From an uncultured Bacteroidales bacterium (GTDB lineage: Bacteria > Bacteroidota > Bacteroidia > Bacteroidales > Coprobacteraceae), in NCBI GenBank assembly GCA_949297285.1, contig CASFRL010000044.1, positions 1 to 50,049 of the forward strand: 50,049 nt of DNA. The letters are read 5' to 3'. Each line of letters opens with the position of its first letter. Position 1 is the first letter of the stretch. A model generated the notes under the pieces. It made no database searches. It saw only the letters and a program-made list of their open reading frames with translations, and was not told the DNA's origin. The position numbers and the translations under genes are program-made. Shown here in pieces: positions 9,245 through 17,222 of this stretch.

Positions 9245-9960
9245 TTTTGAGAAAGTTTACGTATGACATAAGCCGCTAAATAACATCCGAAGATCGCCGG
9301 CAGGTAGGCGATTGTGCCGACCGTAGATTTTTTGTTTTTTTCTTCATCTGTCCGGATAATGGCATTGCGATCGGGTTGTTCTGTCGAGAAAACGACTTTT
9401 ATCCCTTTTCTTATACCGGCATCTTTCAACCGTTTCCTTACCGCTTTGGCCAAGGCACAATGATATGTCTCCGAAATGTCTGCGTATGCGATGCGTGAGG
9501 GGTCGGTGCGGCCACCTGCCCCCATCGACGATATGACTTTTATTTTTCGTCTGACACAGCCTGTGAGAAGTGCGATTTTGGGGCTTAGCGTATCTATGGC
9601 GTCGATCACATAATCGTATTTTGCTTCATCCAATAGCCCTTCGACTTGATTTTCGTCTACGTATAGCTGTTTGACGTGGATGTTGAGAGATGGGTTGATA
9701 TCGGTCAACCGTTGTGCCAAGACTTCTGTTTTCGGTTTCCCGATCGTGCTGTGTGTCGCAATAAGCTGGCGGTTGATATTCGACACGCTTATGTCGTCTC
9801 CGTCGACGATTGTCATTTCGCCGATGCCTGCCCGGCATATCATCTCGGCTGCATAGGCTCCAACTCCTCCTACGCCAACGATAAGGACATGGGATTGCTG
9901 CAAGTCGGATAGTGCTTCTGCTCCGATAAGTTGCTGAGTTCGAGATCGCCAGTCTTCCAT
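9241..9960 (-). CDS. tcdA: tRNA threonylcarbamoyladenosine dehydratase (TcdA/CsdL family)
   Basis: The 239-residue product is an E1/ThiF-fold enzyme. The nucleotide-binding loop [19 protein letters not shown] is at residues 30-48, followed by [13 protein letters not shown], the family signature for binding ATP and the acceptor. TcdA cyclises t6A at position 37 of ANN-decoding tRNAs to ct6A. A hydrophobic C-terminal helix ([19 protein letters not shown]) suggests membrane association, as in known members. It is the first gene of the minus-strand run and overlaps the LolD-like gene. Confidence 0.9.
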   Translation of the reverse strand: MEDWRSRTQQLIGAEALSDLQQSHVLIVGVGGVGAYAAEMICRAGIGEMTIVDGDDISVSNINRQLIATHSTIGKPKTEVLAQRLTDINPSLNIHVKQLYVDENQVEGLLDEAKYDYVIDAIDTLSPKIALLTGCVRRKIKVISSMGAGGRTDPSRIAYADISETYHCALAKAVRKRLKDAGIRKGIKVVFSTEQPDRNAIIRTDEEKNKKSTVGTIAYLPAIFGCYLAAYVIRKLSQK

Positions 9961-10181
9961 ATATTCTTTATTGTTTTAATTTTACGAAGATACGTTTTTT
10001 TTCTGAGGAAACAGAACGGAGTCTCAATATTTGGCCGAGAATAGATGCTTTTATCGATTTAGAAGTTTCTTTTTGGTTAAAAAGGGTTTTAATTTCGGTT
10101 TTTTATTTATTAGTTGTATTTTCTGGCTGGAAAGATGCTGTTTTTATATTTTATTAAATGGTGAAAAACTTATTTTGAAAT

Positions 10182-10189
10182 TATATTTG
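10182..10189 (+). promoter_or_regulatory. Promoter -7 box of the Cys-rich gene
   Basis: TATATTTG is an exact TAnnTTTG match, 29 bases upstream of the start. The surrounding 200 bases are very A/T-rich. No convincing -33 box is seen at the usual distance. Confidence 0.55.
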
Positions 10190-10218
10190 CTTCTGTAAAT
10201 TTTAATTATAGAAATACA

Positions 10219-10437
10219 ATGATCAAGAAAGGTTTAGTATTGGCTTTTATAGCTGTTTCGATGATGATCGGAGGCAATGCAATTGCCCAAGATAATAAAA
10301 AAGAGTGCCCTAAGTCAAAGACCGAATGTCCGGAATGCCCCGGATGTCCGCAACAGAAGGGCGATTGTGAAAAGGAAAAGTGTGAAAATCCGAACCCTTG
10401 TTGTGAACAAAGAACGGATTGTCCCAGAACAAAATAA
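10219..10437 (+). CDS. Small secreted cysteine-rich protein of unknown function
   Basis: The 72-residue product has a clear signal peptide (about residues 1-24, ending NAIAQ). The mature part of about 48 residues contains nine cysteines in CxxC-like spacings (ECPECPGC, then GDC, EKC, PCC and TDC) among many Lys, Glu and Pro. I do not recognise a family. The composition suggests metal binding or a disulfide-knotted peptide in the periplasm or outside. It stands alone, with its own promoter box and a strong terminator, between two oppositely oriented operons. The proline and charged content makes a chance open frame unlikely. Confidence 0.75.
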   Translation: MIKKGLVLAFIAVSMMIGGNAIAQDNKKECPKSKTECPECPGCPQQKGDCEKEKCENPNPCCEQRTDCPRTK

Positions 10438-10454
10438 GAAGATATATGTAACAG

Positions 10455-10500
10455 CAAGAGCTGCTTTGATTTTGTTTCAAAGCAGCTCTTGTCGTTTTTA
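10455..10500 (+). terminator. Intrinsic terminator of the Cys-rich gene
   Basis: A perfect 15-bp stem (CAAGAGCTGCTTTGA with TCAAAGCAGCTCTTG) has a 7-nt loop and is followed by TCGTTTTTA. It lies 17 bases after the stop codon. Confidence 0.9.
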
Positions 10501-10519
10501 TGCTTATGAGCTTTGTGGT

Positions 10520-11995
10520 TTACATTTGTGATTTTATGTATTTGTCCATCGCAGCGGCAGCCCGTCTGCCGTCTCCCATTGCCAGAATGACGGTCGCACC
10601 TCCTCTGACGATATCTCCGCCGGCAAAAAGATCGGGAATATCCGATTGCATGGTTTCCTGATCGACGACGATCGTGCCCCATTTGCTGACATCCAGTCCT
10701 TTTATGGCGTTTGGAATAAGAGGATTCGGAGATACTCCTACACTGACAACTACTTCATCGATATCGAGTGTTTCGATGGCTCCCGGAATAGGAATCGGGC
10801 TTCTTCGGCCGGAAGCATCCGGTTCTCCCAACTCCATTTTCTGTAAACGCATCTGTTTTACGTGACCGGTTTCATCTCCGATATATTCTATGGGGTTGTG
10901 AAGTGTCAAAAATTCTACGCCCTCTTGTTTAGCATGTTTTATCTCTTCTATTCTTGCCGGCATTTCTTCTTCAGAACGACGATAAACGATTATCGCCCTT
11001 TCTGCGCCCAACCGTCTTGCCGTACGAACAGAGTCCATGGCTGTGTTTCCACCCCCGATGATAGCGACATGTTTCCCTTTCATGACAGGAGTGTCGGAGT
11101 CGTCACTTGCCGCATCCATGAGGTTAACACGCGTAAGGTATTCGTTGCTCGACATTACTCCGATGAGATTTTCTCCCGGGATATTCATAAACCGGGGCAA
11201 CCCTGCACCACTGGCAACGAATATTCCTTTAAATCCCATTTCGTGGAGGTCGTCGTAGGACAGTGTTTTTCCGATAATGCAGTCGGTCATGAATTCTACA
11301 CCCATTTTCCGGAGATTGTCGATTTCTACGTCAACGATTTTGTTGGGTAACCGGAATTCGGGTATTCCGTATTTCAATACTCCTCCGATTTCGTGAAGGG
11401 CTTCGAATACGGTCACGGCATATCCCATTTTTATCATGTCTCCTGCAAACGAAAGCCCTGCCGGTCCAGATCCGACAACTGCCACTTTGATTCCGTTCCG
11501 GGAGGTTATTTCAGGAGTTGATATTTGCCCGCTTTCCCGTTCATAGTCTGCGGCAAACCGCTCGAGATATCCGATTGCAACTGCTTCTTTATGAAGTTTT
11601 TGTGTATAGAAACATTTCGATTCGCATTGTTTTTCCTGAGGACATACCCGTCCGCATACTGCGGGCAGCGCACTGGTCTCTTTTAAGGTTTTTGCCGCCT
11701 CGAGAAATTCGCCCCGTTCTATGTTTTTGATGAATTTAGGGATGTTTATTTCTACCGGGCAGCCGGTAATGCATAACGGATCGGGGCAATCGAGGCATCG
11801 GGATGCTTCGGTAAGAGCCTGATCTTTTGTAAGACCTTGGTTTACTTCTTCATTGTTTGTGATTCGGTAAGCCGGGTCGAGTTCGTTCATGTGAACCCGC
11901 GGGATGTCGATGCGGTCTTTGTTTTTTTTGCTTCGGCGTAACTCTTCCCGCCAACTTTCAGCTCTTTGAGCTGCCATATATTCTTTATCGTTCAT
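10520..11995 (-). CDS. NfnB-type subunit (GltA-like FAD/NADPH oxidoreductase)
   Basis: The 491-residue protein has the GltD/GltA layout. N-terminal iron-sulfur motifs are CLDCPDPLCITGCP and CGRVCPQEKQCESKC, then comes an FAD site (VVGSGPAGLSFAGDM) and an NADPH site (IIGGGNTAMDSVRTARRLG). Alone it would be annotated as glutamate synthase small chain. Its partner directly upstream, 10 bases away, is an FAD/NAD-binding NfnA-like protein, and no large glutamate synthase subunit is present. The pair therefore fits NfnAB, the cytoplasmic NADH-dependent ferredoxin:NADP+ oxidoreductase that bifurcates electrons in anaerobes. The family assignment is firm; the bifurcating role is inferred from the pairing. 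Confidence 0.85.
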   Translation of the reverse strand: MNDKEYMAAQRAESWREELRRSKKNKDRIDIPRVHMNELDPAYRITNNEEVNQGLTKDQALTEASRCLDCPDPLCITGCPVEINIPKFIKNIERGEFLEAAKTLKETSALPAVCGRVCPQEKQCESKCFYTQKLHKEAVAIGYLERFAADYERESGQISTPEITSRNGIKVAVVGSGPAGLSFAGDMIKMGYAVTVFEALHEIGGVLKYGIPEFRLPNKIVDVEIDNLRKMGVEFMTDCIIGKTLSYDDLHEMGFKGIFVASGAGLPRFMNIPGENLIGVMSSNEYLTRVNLMDAASDDSDTPVMKGKHVAIIGGGNTAMDSVRTARRLGAERAIIVYRRSEEEMPARIEEIKHAKQEGVEFLTLHNPIEYIGDETGHVKQMRLQKMELGEPDASGRRSPIPIPGAIETLDIDEVVVSVGVSPNPLIPNAIKGLDVSKWGTIVVDQETMQSDIPDLFAGGDIVRGGATVILAMGDGRRAAAAMDKYIKSQM

Positions 11996-12005
11996 AATTT
12001 CTGTA

Positions 12006-12797
12006 TTATTCTAATCCTTTGTAAGAAGATAATCGCATCAACATTTCATCGAAATCGACTTGATGAGCATCGAATTCCGGTCCATCGACACAAACGAATT
12101 TTGTTTTCCCTCCGACAGTTATCCGACAGGCTCCGCACATGCCGGTTCCGTCTACCATGATTGTGTTTAAGGATGCGATTGTCGGGATGTTATATTTTTG
12201 GGTCAATAGAGAAACGAATTTCATCATAATAGCCGGACCTATGGTTACACAAAGGTCTACCTTCTCCCGGTTGATGATTTCTTCTACCCCGTTGGTTACC
12301 AAACCTTTTTTGCCGTAAGAGCCGTCATCGGTCATGATTACGACTTCGTCGGAATGTTCTCTCATCTGTTTTTCCAGAATGATCAGGTCTTTGGTCCTTG
12401 CCGCCAAAACTGTAATAACCTTGTTCCCGGCTTTTTTGAACGCTTCGACGATAGGGAGCAGCGGTGCAACTCCAACACCTCCGCCACAGCATACTACTGT
12501 TCCTACTTTTTCAATGTGAGTAGCTTGTCCCAATGGGCCTACTACGTCTGTAATATAATCGCCTTCTTCTAATGCGCATAGCTTTTGAGAAGAGTGTCCG
12601 ACAGCTTGTACCACTAATGTAATGGTACCCTTGTCGACATCTGCAGATGCTATTGTCAGAGGAATGCGTTCTCCTTTTTCTCCCACTCTTACGATTACGA
12701 AATGTCCGGCTTTCCGGGCTTTGGCGATAAGAGGCGCTTCAACAACAAGTTTGACTACTTTTTCTGAAAAATGTTCTTTGCTGATGATTTTGTTCAT
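12006..12797 (-). CDS. NfnA-type subunit (sulfide/dihydroorotate dehydrogenase-like FAD/NAD-binding protein)
   Basis: I choose the ATG at 12797 (263 residues, MNKIISKEHF) although the frame is open further upstream. A -7 box lies at 12852-12859 and the extension is unlike the family. The protein has a ferredoxin-reductase fold: a flavin-binding barrel with RIPLTIASA, the nucleotide-binding CCGGGVGVAPLLPIVEAF, and a C-terminal cysteine cluster (GTGMCGACRITV, later KFVCVDGPEFD) for a [2Fe-2S] centre. This matches the PyrK/NfnA group. With the next gene it should form the heterodimeric transhydrogenase coupling NADH, NADPH and ferredoxin. Confidence 0.88.
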   Translation of the reverse strand: MNKIISKEHFSEKVVKLVVEAPLIAKARKAGHFVIVRVGEKGERIPLTIASADVDKGTITLVVQAVGHSSQKLCALEEGDYITDVVGPLGQATHIEKVGTVVCCGGGVGVAPLLPIVEAFKKAGNKVITVLAARTKDLIILEKQMREHSDEVVIMTDDGSYGKKGLVTNGVEEIINREKVDLCVTIGPAIMMKFVSLLTQKYNIPTIASLNTIMVDGTGMCGACRITVGGKTKFVCVDGPEFDAHQVDFDEMLMRLSSYKGLE

Positions 12798-12851
12798 GGG
12801 TCGTATGTAAGTGAAATTTATTGTATTTGAATATAGTGCTATAAACTTGTA

Positions 12852-12859
12852 CAAAATTA
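12852..12859 (-). promoter_or_regulatory. Promoter -7 box of the nfnAB pair
   Basis: TAATTTTG on the minus strand matches TAnnTTTG exactly, 54 bases before the chosen NfnA start. It supports the shorter start. Confidence 0.55.
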
Positions 12860-12908
12860 GAGTAAAATTCTCTTTTTTTATAATAAACCGTGGCATAAAT
12901 TATGAAAT

Positions 12909-12938
12909 TCCCGATATTTTCTGATAAAATTATCGGGA
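12909..12938 (-). terminator. Probable terminator of the antiporter-protease-barrel operon
   Basis: TCCCGATA (12909-12916) pairs with TATCGGGA (12931-12938), with some further A/T pairing inside. On the minus strand it is followed only by a short AATTT, so it is weaker than the other terminators. It lies 6 bases beyond the barrel gene stop. Confidence 0.55.
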
Positions 12939-12944
12939 GAAACT

Positions 12945-13829
12945 TTATCGTAAAAAGGCCCATCGAAGTGTAACTCCTACCGACATGGGATATATTTTCG
13001 AAGAGAGTATCTCTCTTGGGTTTTCTCCTTCTTGGCGACGGCTGTCCCATAATGTATTTTGCCTCATAATGTTGTCGTCGAGATATTCCAGAAGGGGCTT
13101 TTTATCGCTGCTGTTGTAGATTGTCCTGGTGCCGTATTCCCCGTAGATACCCATGTACACTTGATGCGAAGTACCCAGTTCCCATTTCCATCCGATTTCG
13201 ATAAATGGAGAGAGTGAATACCCGACATTTAAATCCGATTTATCCCGACTTGCCGGATAAGTTCCGAATCCGTGATGAGGAAGATCGGTGTATTCGGTGC
13301 CTTCATAAGGGAAATATGCCGAGGTTTGCAGAGCCGAATATCGGCTTTTGTAAACGGCTGTTATCGGTATTCCTATTTTTATGCCGGCTTTGGCATACAC
13401 TCCCGATGGTTGTTGGGATTGTATTTGGGCATATATCGGAATATTGAGGAACCATATTCTTTGATTTTCTTGAAAATCGGTGTAACTGAATTTGAAGTCG
13501 AACACGTTTTGCTCTGTTGTCCCGCCCTGTATCGAAGAGGAGAGTATGGAATAGTTGTCGGTATATTGGCTGATGTGAACTTTGGATTGATAGAATGACA
13601 ATTCGGTTCCTGTCCCGATACCCCAAAGATGGTTTATTCTCAATAAATATCCGAGTCCGAAAGCTCCACCCCCTTGCGGCGTGAATTTGCCTTCGGTTAC
13701 CTTATAATGCAGAGCCGACATTCCTCCGGATACCCCGAACGAGATTTCATGGCGTTTTATTTGAGCTGATAACGCTATGCCAATAGAGCAAAAAATGCCG
13801 ATAAGGTATATCTTCTTTATGGAATACAT
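12945..13829 (-). CDS. Outer-membrane beta-barrel protein of unknown role
   Basis: The 294-residue protein has a signal peptide (about residues 1-22, ending SAQ). Its body alternates hydrophobic and polar residues with many aromatic and glycine positions and no membrane helices. It ends in an aromatic-rich strand (MSVGVTLRWAFLR), as expected for a PorT-like or OmpW-like outer-membrane barrel. The exact family is not recognised. The start overlaps the end of the protease gene by 13 bases, so the two are probably translated together. That suggests a role linked to the protease, for example export or anchoring, but this is inference. Confidence 0.7.
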   Translation of the reverse strand: MYSIKKIYLIGIFCSIGIALSAQIKRHEISFGVSGGMSALHYKVTEGKFTPQGGGAFGLGYLLRINHLWGIGTGTELSFYQSKVHISQYTDNYSILSSSIQGGTTEQNVFDFKFSYTDFQENQRIWFLNIPIYAQIQSQQPSGVYAKAGIKIGIPITAVYKSRYSALQTSAYFPYEGTEYTDLPHHGFGTYPASRDKSDLNVGYSLSPFIEIGWKWELGTSHQVYMGIYGEYGTRTIYNSSDKKPLLEYLDDNIMRQNTLWDSRRQEGENPREILSSKIYPMSVGVTLRWAFLR

Positions 13830-16800
13830 ATTATTTTTATTTCTTGAGAAATACCGCTTGGGGTTTTTATTTTAACGATAAAACTTCCGGGTGTATCGGA
13901 TAATACGAACCTTGAGGTATCTCCGGTCGTATAGATTTTTTTGTTTTTCCCGGTGAGATCGGTAATGGTTATTTCGATATTCTCGTTTTCTTTTATGCTT
14001 TTCTGATCGATATACAACTGGATATTTTCTCCGGCTTTTATGGGATTGGGATAGAGACGTATGGCATCTTTTGCTGTTTCGATTTCCTTTTCGCAGCTTG
14101 TGAGTGAGATGCCTTCGTCGGTAGTTACCCGGATATGGTATGTGTCAGAACTTTTATGATCTTCGGGTAAAGTGATGTAAGATGTCCCGGAACTTAGGTA
14201 GCTGTTGTTACGGTACCAAGTGAAATCGGTAAAGTGCAGGCCGTTGTTGTTATCCGGATTGTTGATGATGGTAAGAACATCATTCCATCGAAGCAAAAGA
14301 ATGTTTTCGGGCAGTTTGTACAGATTTACCGCATATTCTTGGACGTTTTCTCCGCTTTCCGATATTATGGTGACCGGTTGATGGAATTTCCCGCCCGCTT
14401 CGACATCGATTTCGGTCGTCGAGGATATTATATCTCCCATTTTTACCGTAGCTCCGGGATGAGCTTCAACCTCGATTTGTGCAAAGTTTATTTCGCAGTC
14501 GAGAGGGATATTCAAGGTGCTGTTTCCTTGAGTTATTTCGATGGGTTCACCGTTGATCTTTAATGCGCGTATTTCAGCTTCGAAACTTTCTGCCGTTAAA
14601 AAGAAATCTTCGGTTTTACATTGCGCGCTTGCCCCGTCGGGATAAATAGCCTCGATCGTATAACTGTATGTGTCTCCTTGGGAGAGCCCTTTGTCTGTTA
14701 TTGAGGTGTCCGATGTCAATTCGGGGGTAATATTCGTTAAGTCCCGATATACCCGGAAGTCAGGTTTGTTGAATCGGATAGGAATAGACGAACATACTTG
14801 CGTATTCGCCTTTAATCGAGAGACTGTGCGAGAAGGGGTTTGCCACTCGATTTGTAAAGGACTGTCCCCGGCATTTTCGATGATCGACTGTTTTTTGACC
14901 TTTTGTTGCGGTGTCGGGGTATTATTGTCCAGTTTTTGGGAAGAGATGCCTACTTGCAAAAAGAAATTATGACCTTTACTGATGTTTTGAGACAAAGTTC
15001 TCCAGTTTTCGCCATCAGTAGAATAGATATCTCCTTTTTGAACTATGGGGAACGCATCGTCTACCGATGCCGGACCGTTGATATAAGATTTGGCGTATAT
15101 AGCGACAATCAAAGGGGCATCTTTTTCGATGGTGATAGGGTTGTGAAGTTTCACTTCAAGTACCTGGTCTGTATTTGTCGGGTCGATTTCCTGACGGTAA
15201 GTGTAATCTCCTTGATTGATATAGATGCTGTAAGTAGCATCCTTTACCGAAAGAAAAGAGACCGATTCCAATGTATAACCGTCTATCTCTTGCAGGTCGT
15301 CGGCAGTCCAGCGTTGTCCGAAATAAAAAGGTATCTGTTGTCCGTTCTCGTCTTTAAATAGCACCCGGTAAGCATCGGTTGCGTTTCCCCAAAATATTTT
15401 TTGATGGGATATGGGAGTTTGCCAACTGATTTGCAGGTCGGTTTCTCCGACCCGTTTTACTGAAGGATTTTCAGGGGGCAGGATGTCATATACATATATG
15501 GTGGCTATATTTCCCGGAGCTGAGCTTTTGTCGTCGGCATAAGTTGCCGTAACACTGTAATGATGTATGCCTACGGGTAATGCCGTTTCGGTAAAGGTGG
15601 TAGAAGTTGTTGTTGCTATTTCATCATTGTTCCGGTATATCGTGTAGGAAACCGGTTGTTCGTCGCCCGACGGAGCACTCCATGACAGAAGGGCCTTTTG
15701 TTCGTCGGAAATCCATTTTGCAGAAACCTCTTCCGGTACGGCTTTGGGTGGAAAAGCATAGCGCCCGTCTATATATTCGGCTCCTGATCCGATCGGGTCT
15801 AAGTATTTATCGATTCTTTGGTTGTCATCCGATCCGCACTGATCCCAGAAAACAGACAATTTCCCGAACAGATTGCGTCCGTCCTTTCGATCGGTACAAT
15901 TAACGTTACCGCCGGTTAAGAACCCGGTTATCCGTTTGTTTTGGTCGAATAACGGTGCACCTGAAGATCCGCCTTCCGTTACCCCGTGACCATTTATCGT
16001 GCTGCTGAAAACAACGGTCCAGTGCCCGTCTTTCATCCCGTTTGCCGTGCTCGATTCCCAAGTGTCGGATACTGCCGGTTGAGTATAGGTCGATATTTTT
16101 TTGACGTCACCTTGTGGGTGATGTATGCACACGCCGCTTTGGGGAGCTATTTCACGACGGTCCCATCCATTATAATATACATTCAGATTGTTGGGAATTT
16201 CTTCGTTCAGCAACAACAGTGTGCCATCGACACCGTCTTCCAGAGGCACCCCTGCGATGTATGTACATCCGGTCATCGATATAGGAGTGGTCTGGATATC
16301 GTTTTTGCACGCTGTCTTTTCGTAACAGAAGAAAAATTGTGTTTGGGCCAAGTCTGATTCTGTGGCTTGTCCCTTGGATGAAAGCAAACAGTGGAAAGCG
16401 GTCAACAAATAAGGTTTCAGGTCTTCTTTCGTATTGTTGAGGATAGCTCCCGTGCATAAAAAACTGCTTGTCCCTATCGGGATCACCATCTTGACAACTC
16501 CGTTTTTGTGGTCTTGCCATTCTTCTCCCTCTTCGCAATTGATATCGACCATGCAACTGCCGGATAATTCTTCGTTGCCAATATCTTTGATGCTCAGGTG
16601 ATTATATCCATAACCGATCTCTTCGATTTCTATTCCCGGATTTTGAGGGGTTGTATCGCCTTCGGGGGCGACATATTCGAGAATAATATCATCTCCGGCC
16701 ACAAATTCAGTTGCAAATTTTCCGGGTTTGGTGTGTGTATTATGCGTGTAAGCCCCCAGTATATGCGTATGTTCTGCATTGTATATAAATAACCGGCTTC

Positions 16801-17218
16801 CAACCGGGAGATCGAATTTTTTGTAATAGAGGGATATTGCCTTGGCATTGTCGGCCATGATTCGAAGTTGCCAGATTCGTTCTCCTCCCGGCAAAGTACG
16901 CCACACTCCGGAGTTCTCGGGAGAGAAAGGTGCCGGGAGCAATATGGCGACACGAGGCGGCTGGTTTTCTTCTTTCAGTCGTTCATCGTCAGCCTTCAGG
17001 TCTTCGATCGAAAAGGGTATATATATATTCTTGACCCCGCTCTCTTGGATATTTTTGGTTTTCTTGAGGTCGTGGCTCGGGTATAAAAAGCTGGGAGGAG
17101 TCCCCCCCTCGCTTATTTGGGCATGAGAAGGTATTGATATTCCCGATAGTAAAACGGCACTAAGCCATAACAAGACTTTACGGATCGATAATATGTAATA
17201 TTCCTTGCTATGCAGCAT
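13817..17218 (-). CDS. Secreted trypsin-like serine protease with T9SS sorting domain (lysyl endopeptidase-like)
   Basis: This 1133-residue protein has a signal peptide in about the first 34 residues. A propeptide-like N-terminal region is followed by a chymotrypsin-fold domain at about 220-490. The triad is visible as H276 (TAFHC), D331 (GVDGTLLLL) and S419 (GGSSGAPLF). The Cys-rich pattern and these motifs resemble the lysyl endopeptidase group, but the specificity pocket cannot be judged. Fibronectin-III-like domains follow (about 505-600 and later). The last 80 or so residues are a type A T9SS sorting domain beginning IRLYPNP, so it should be exported and anchored or released at the surface. 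The gene starts 4 bases after the antiporter stop and overlaps the barrel gene. Confidence 0.85.
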   Translation of the reverse strand: MLHSKEYYILSIRKVLLWLSAVLLSGISIPSHAQISEGGTPPSFLYPSHDLKKTKNIQESGVKNIYIPFSIEDLKADDERLKEENQPPRVAILLPAPFSPENSGVWRTLPGGERIWQLRIMADNAKAISLYYKKFDLPVGSRLFIYNAEHTHILGAYTHNTHTKPGKFATEFVAGDDIILEYVAPEGDTTPQNPGIEIEEIGYGYNHLSIKDIGNEELSGSCMVDINCEEGEEWQDHKNGVVKMVIPIGTSSFLCTGAILNNTKEDLKPYLLTAFHCLLSSKGQATESDLAQTQFFFCYEKTACKNDIQTTPISMTGCTYIAGVPLEDGVDGTLLLLNEEIPNNLNVYYNGWDRREIAPQSGVCIHHPQGDVKKISTYTQPAVSDTWESSTANGMKDGHWTVVFSSTINGHGVTEGGSSGAPLFDQNKRITGFLTGGNVNCTDRKDGRNLFGKLSVFWDQCGSDDNQRIDKYLDPIGSGAEYIDGRYAFPPKAVPEEVSAKWISDEQKALLSWSAPSGDEQPVSYTIYRNNDEIATTTSTTFTETALPVGIHHYSVTATYADDKSSAPGNIATIYVYDILPPENPSVKRVGETDLQISWQTPISHQKIFWGNATDAYRVLFKDENGQQIPFYFGQRWTADDLQEIDGYTLESVSFLSVKDATYSIYINQGDYTYRQEIDPTNTDQVLEVKLHNPITIEKDAPLIVAIYAKSYINGPASVDDAFPIVQKGDIYSTDGENWRTLSQNISKGHNFFLQVGISSQKLDNNTPTPQQKVKKQSIIENAGDSPLQIEWQTPSRTVSRLKANTQVCSSIPIRFNKPDFRVYRDLTNITPELTSDTSITDKGLSQGDTYSYTIEAIYPDGASAQCKTEDFFLTAESFEAEIRALKINGEPIEITQGNSTLNIPLDCEINFAQIEVEAHPGATVKMGDIISSTTEIDVEAGGKFHQPVTIISESGENVQEYAVNLYKLPENILLLRWNDVLTIINNPDNNNGLHFTDFTWYRNNSYLSSGTSYITLPEDHKSSDTYHIRVTTDEGISLTSCEKEIETAKDAIRLYPNPIKAGENIQLYIDQKSIKENENIEITITDLTGKNKKIYTTGDTSRFVLSDTPGSFIVKIKTPSGISQEIKIICIP

Positions 17219-17222
17219 TGAT

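Noticed and set aside
10520..11995. Glutamate synthase small subunit as the final name
   Set aside because: The neighbouring NfnA-like gene and the missing large subunit make the NfnB reading more likely.
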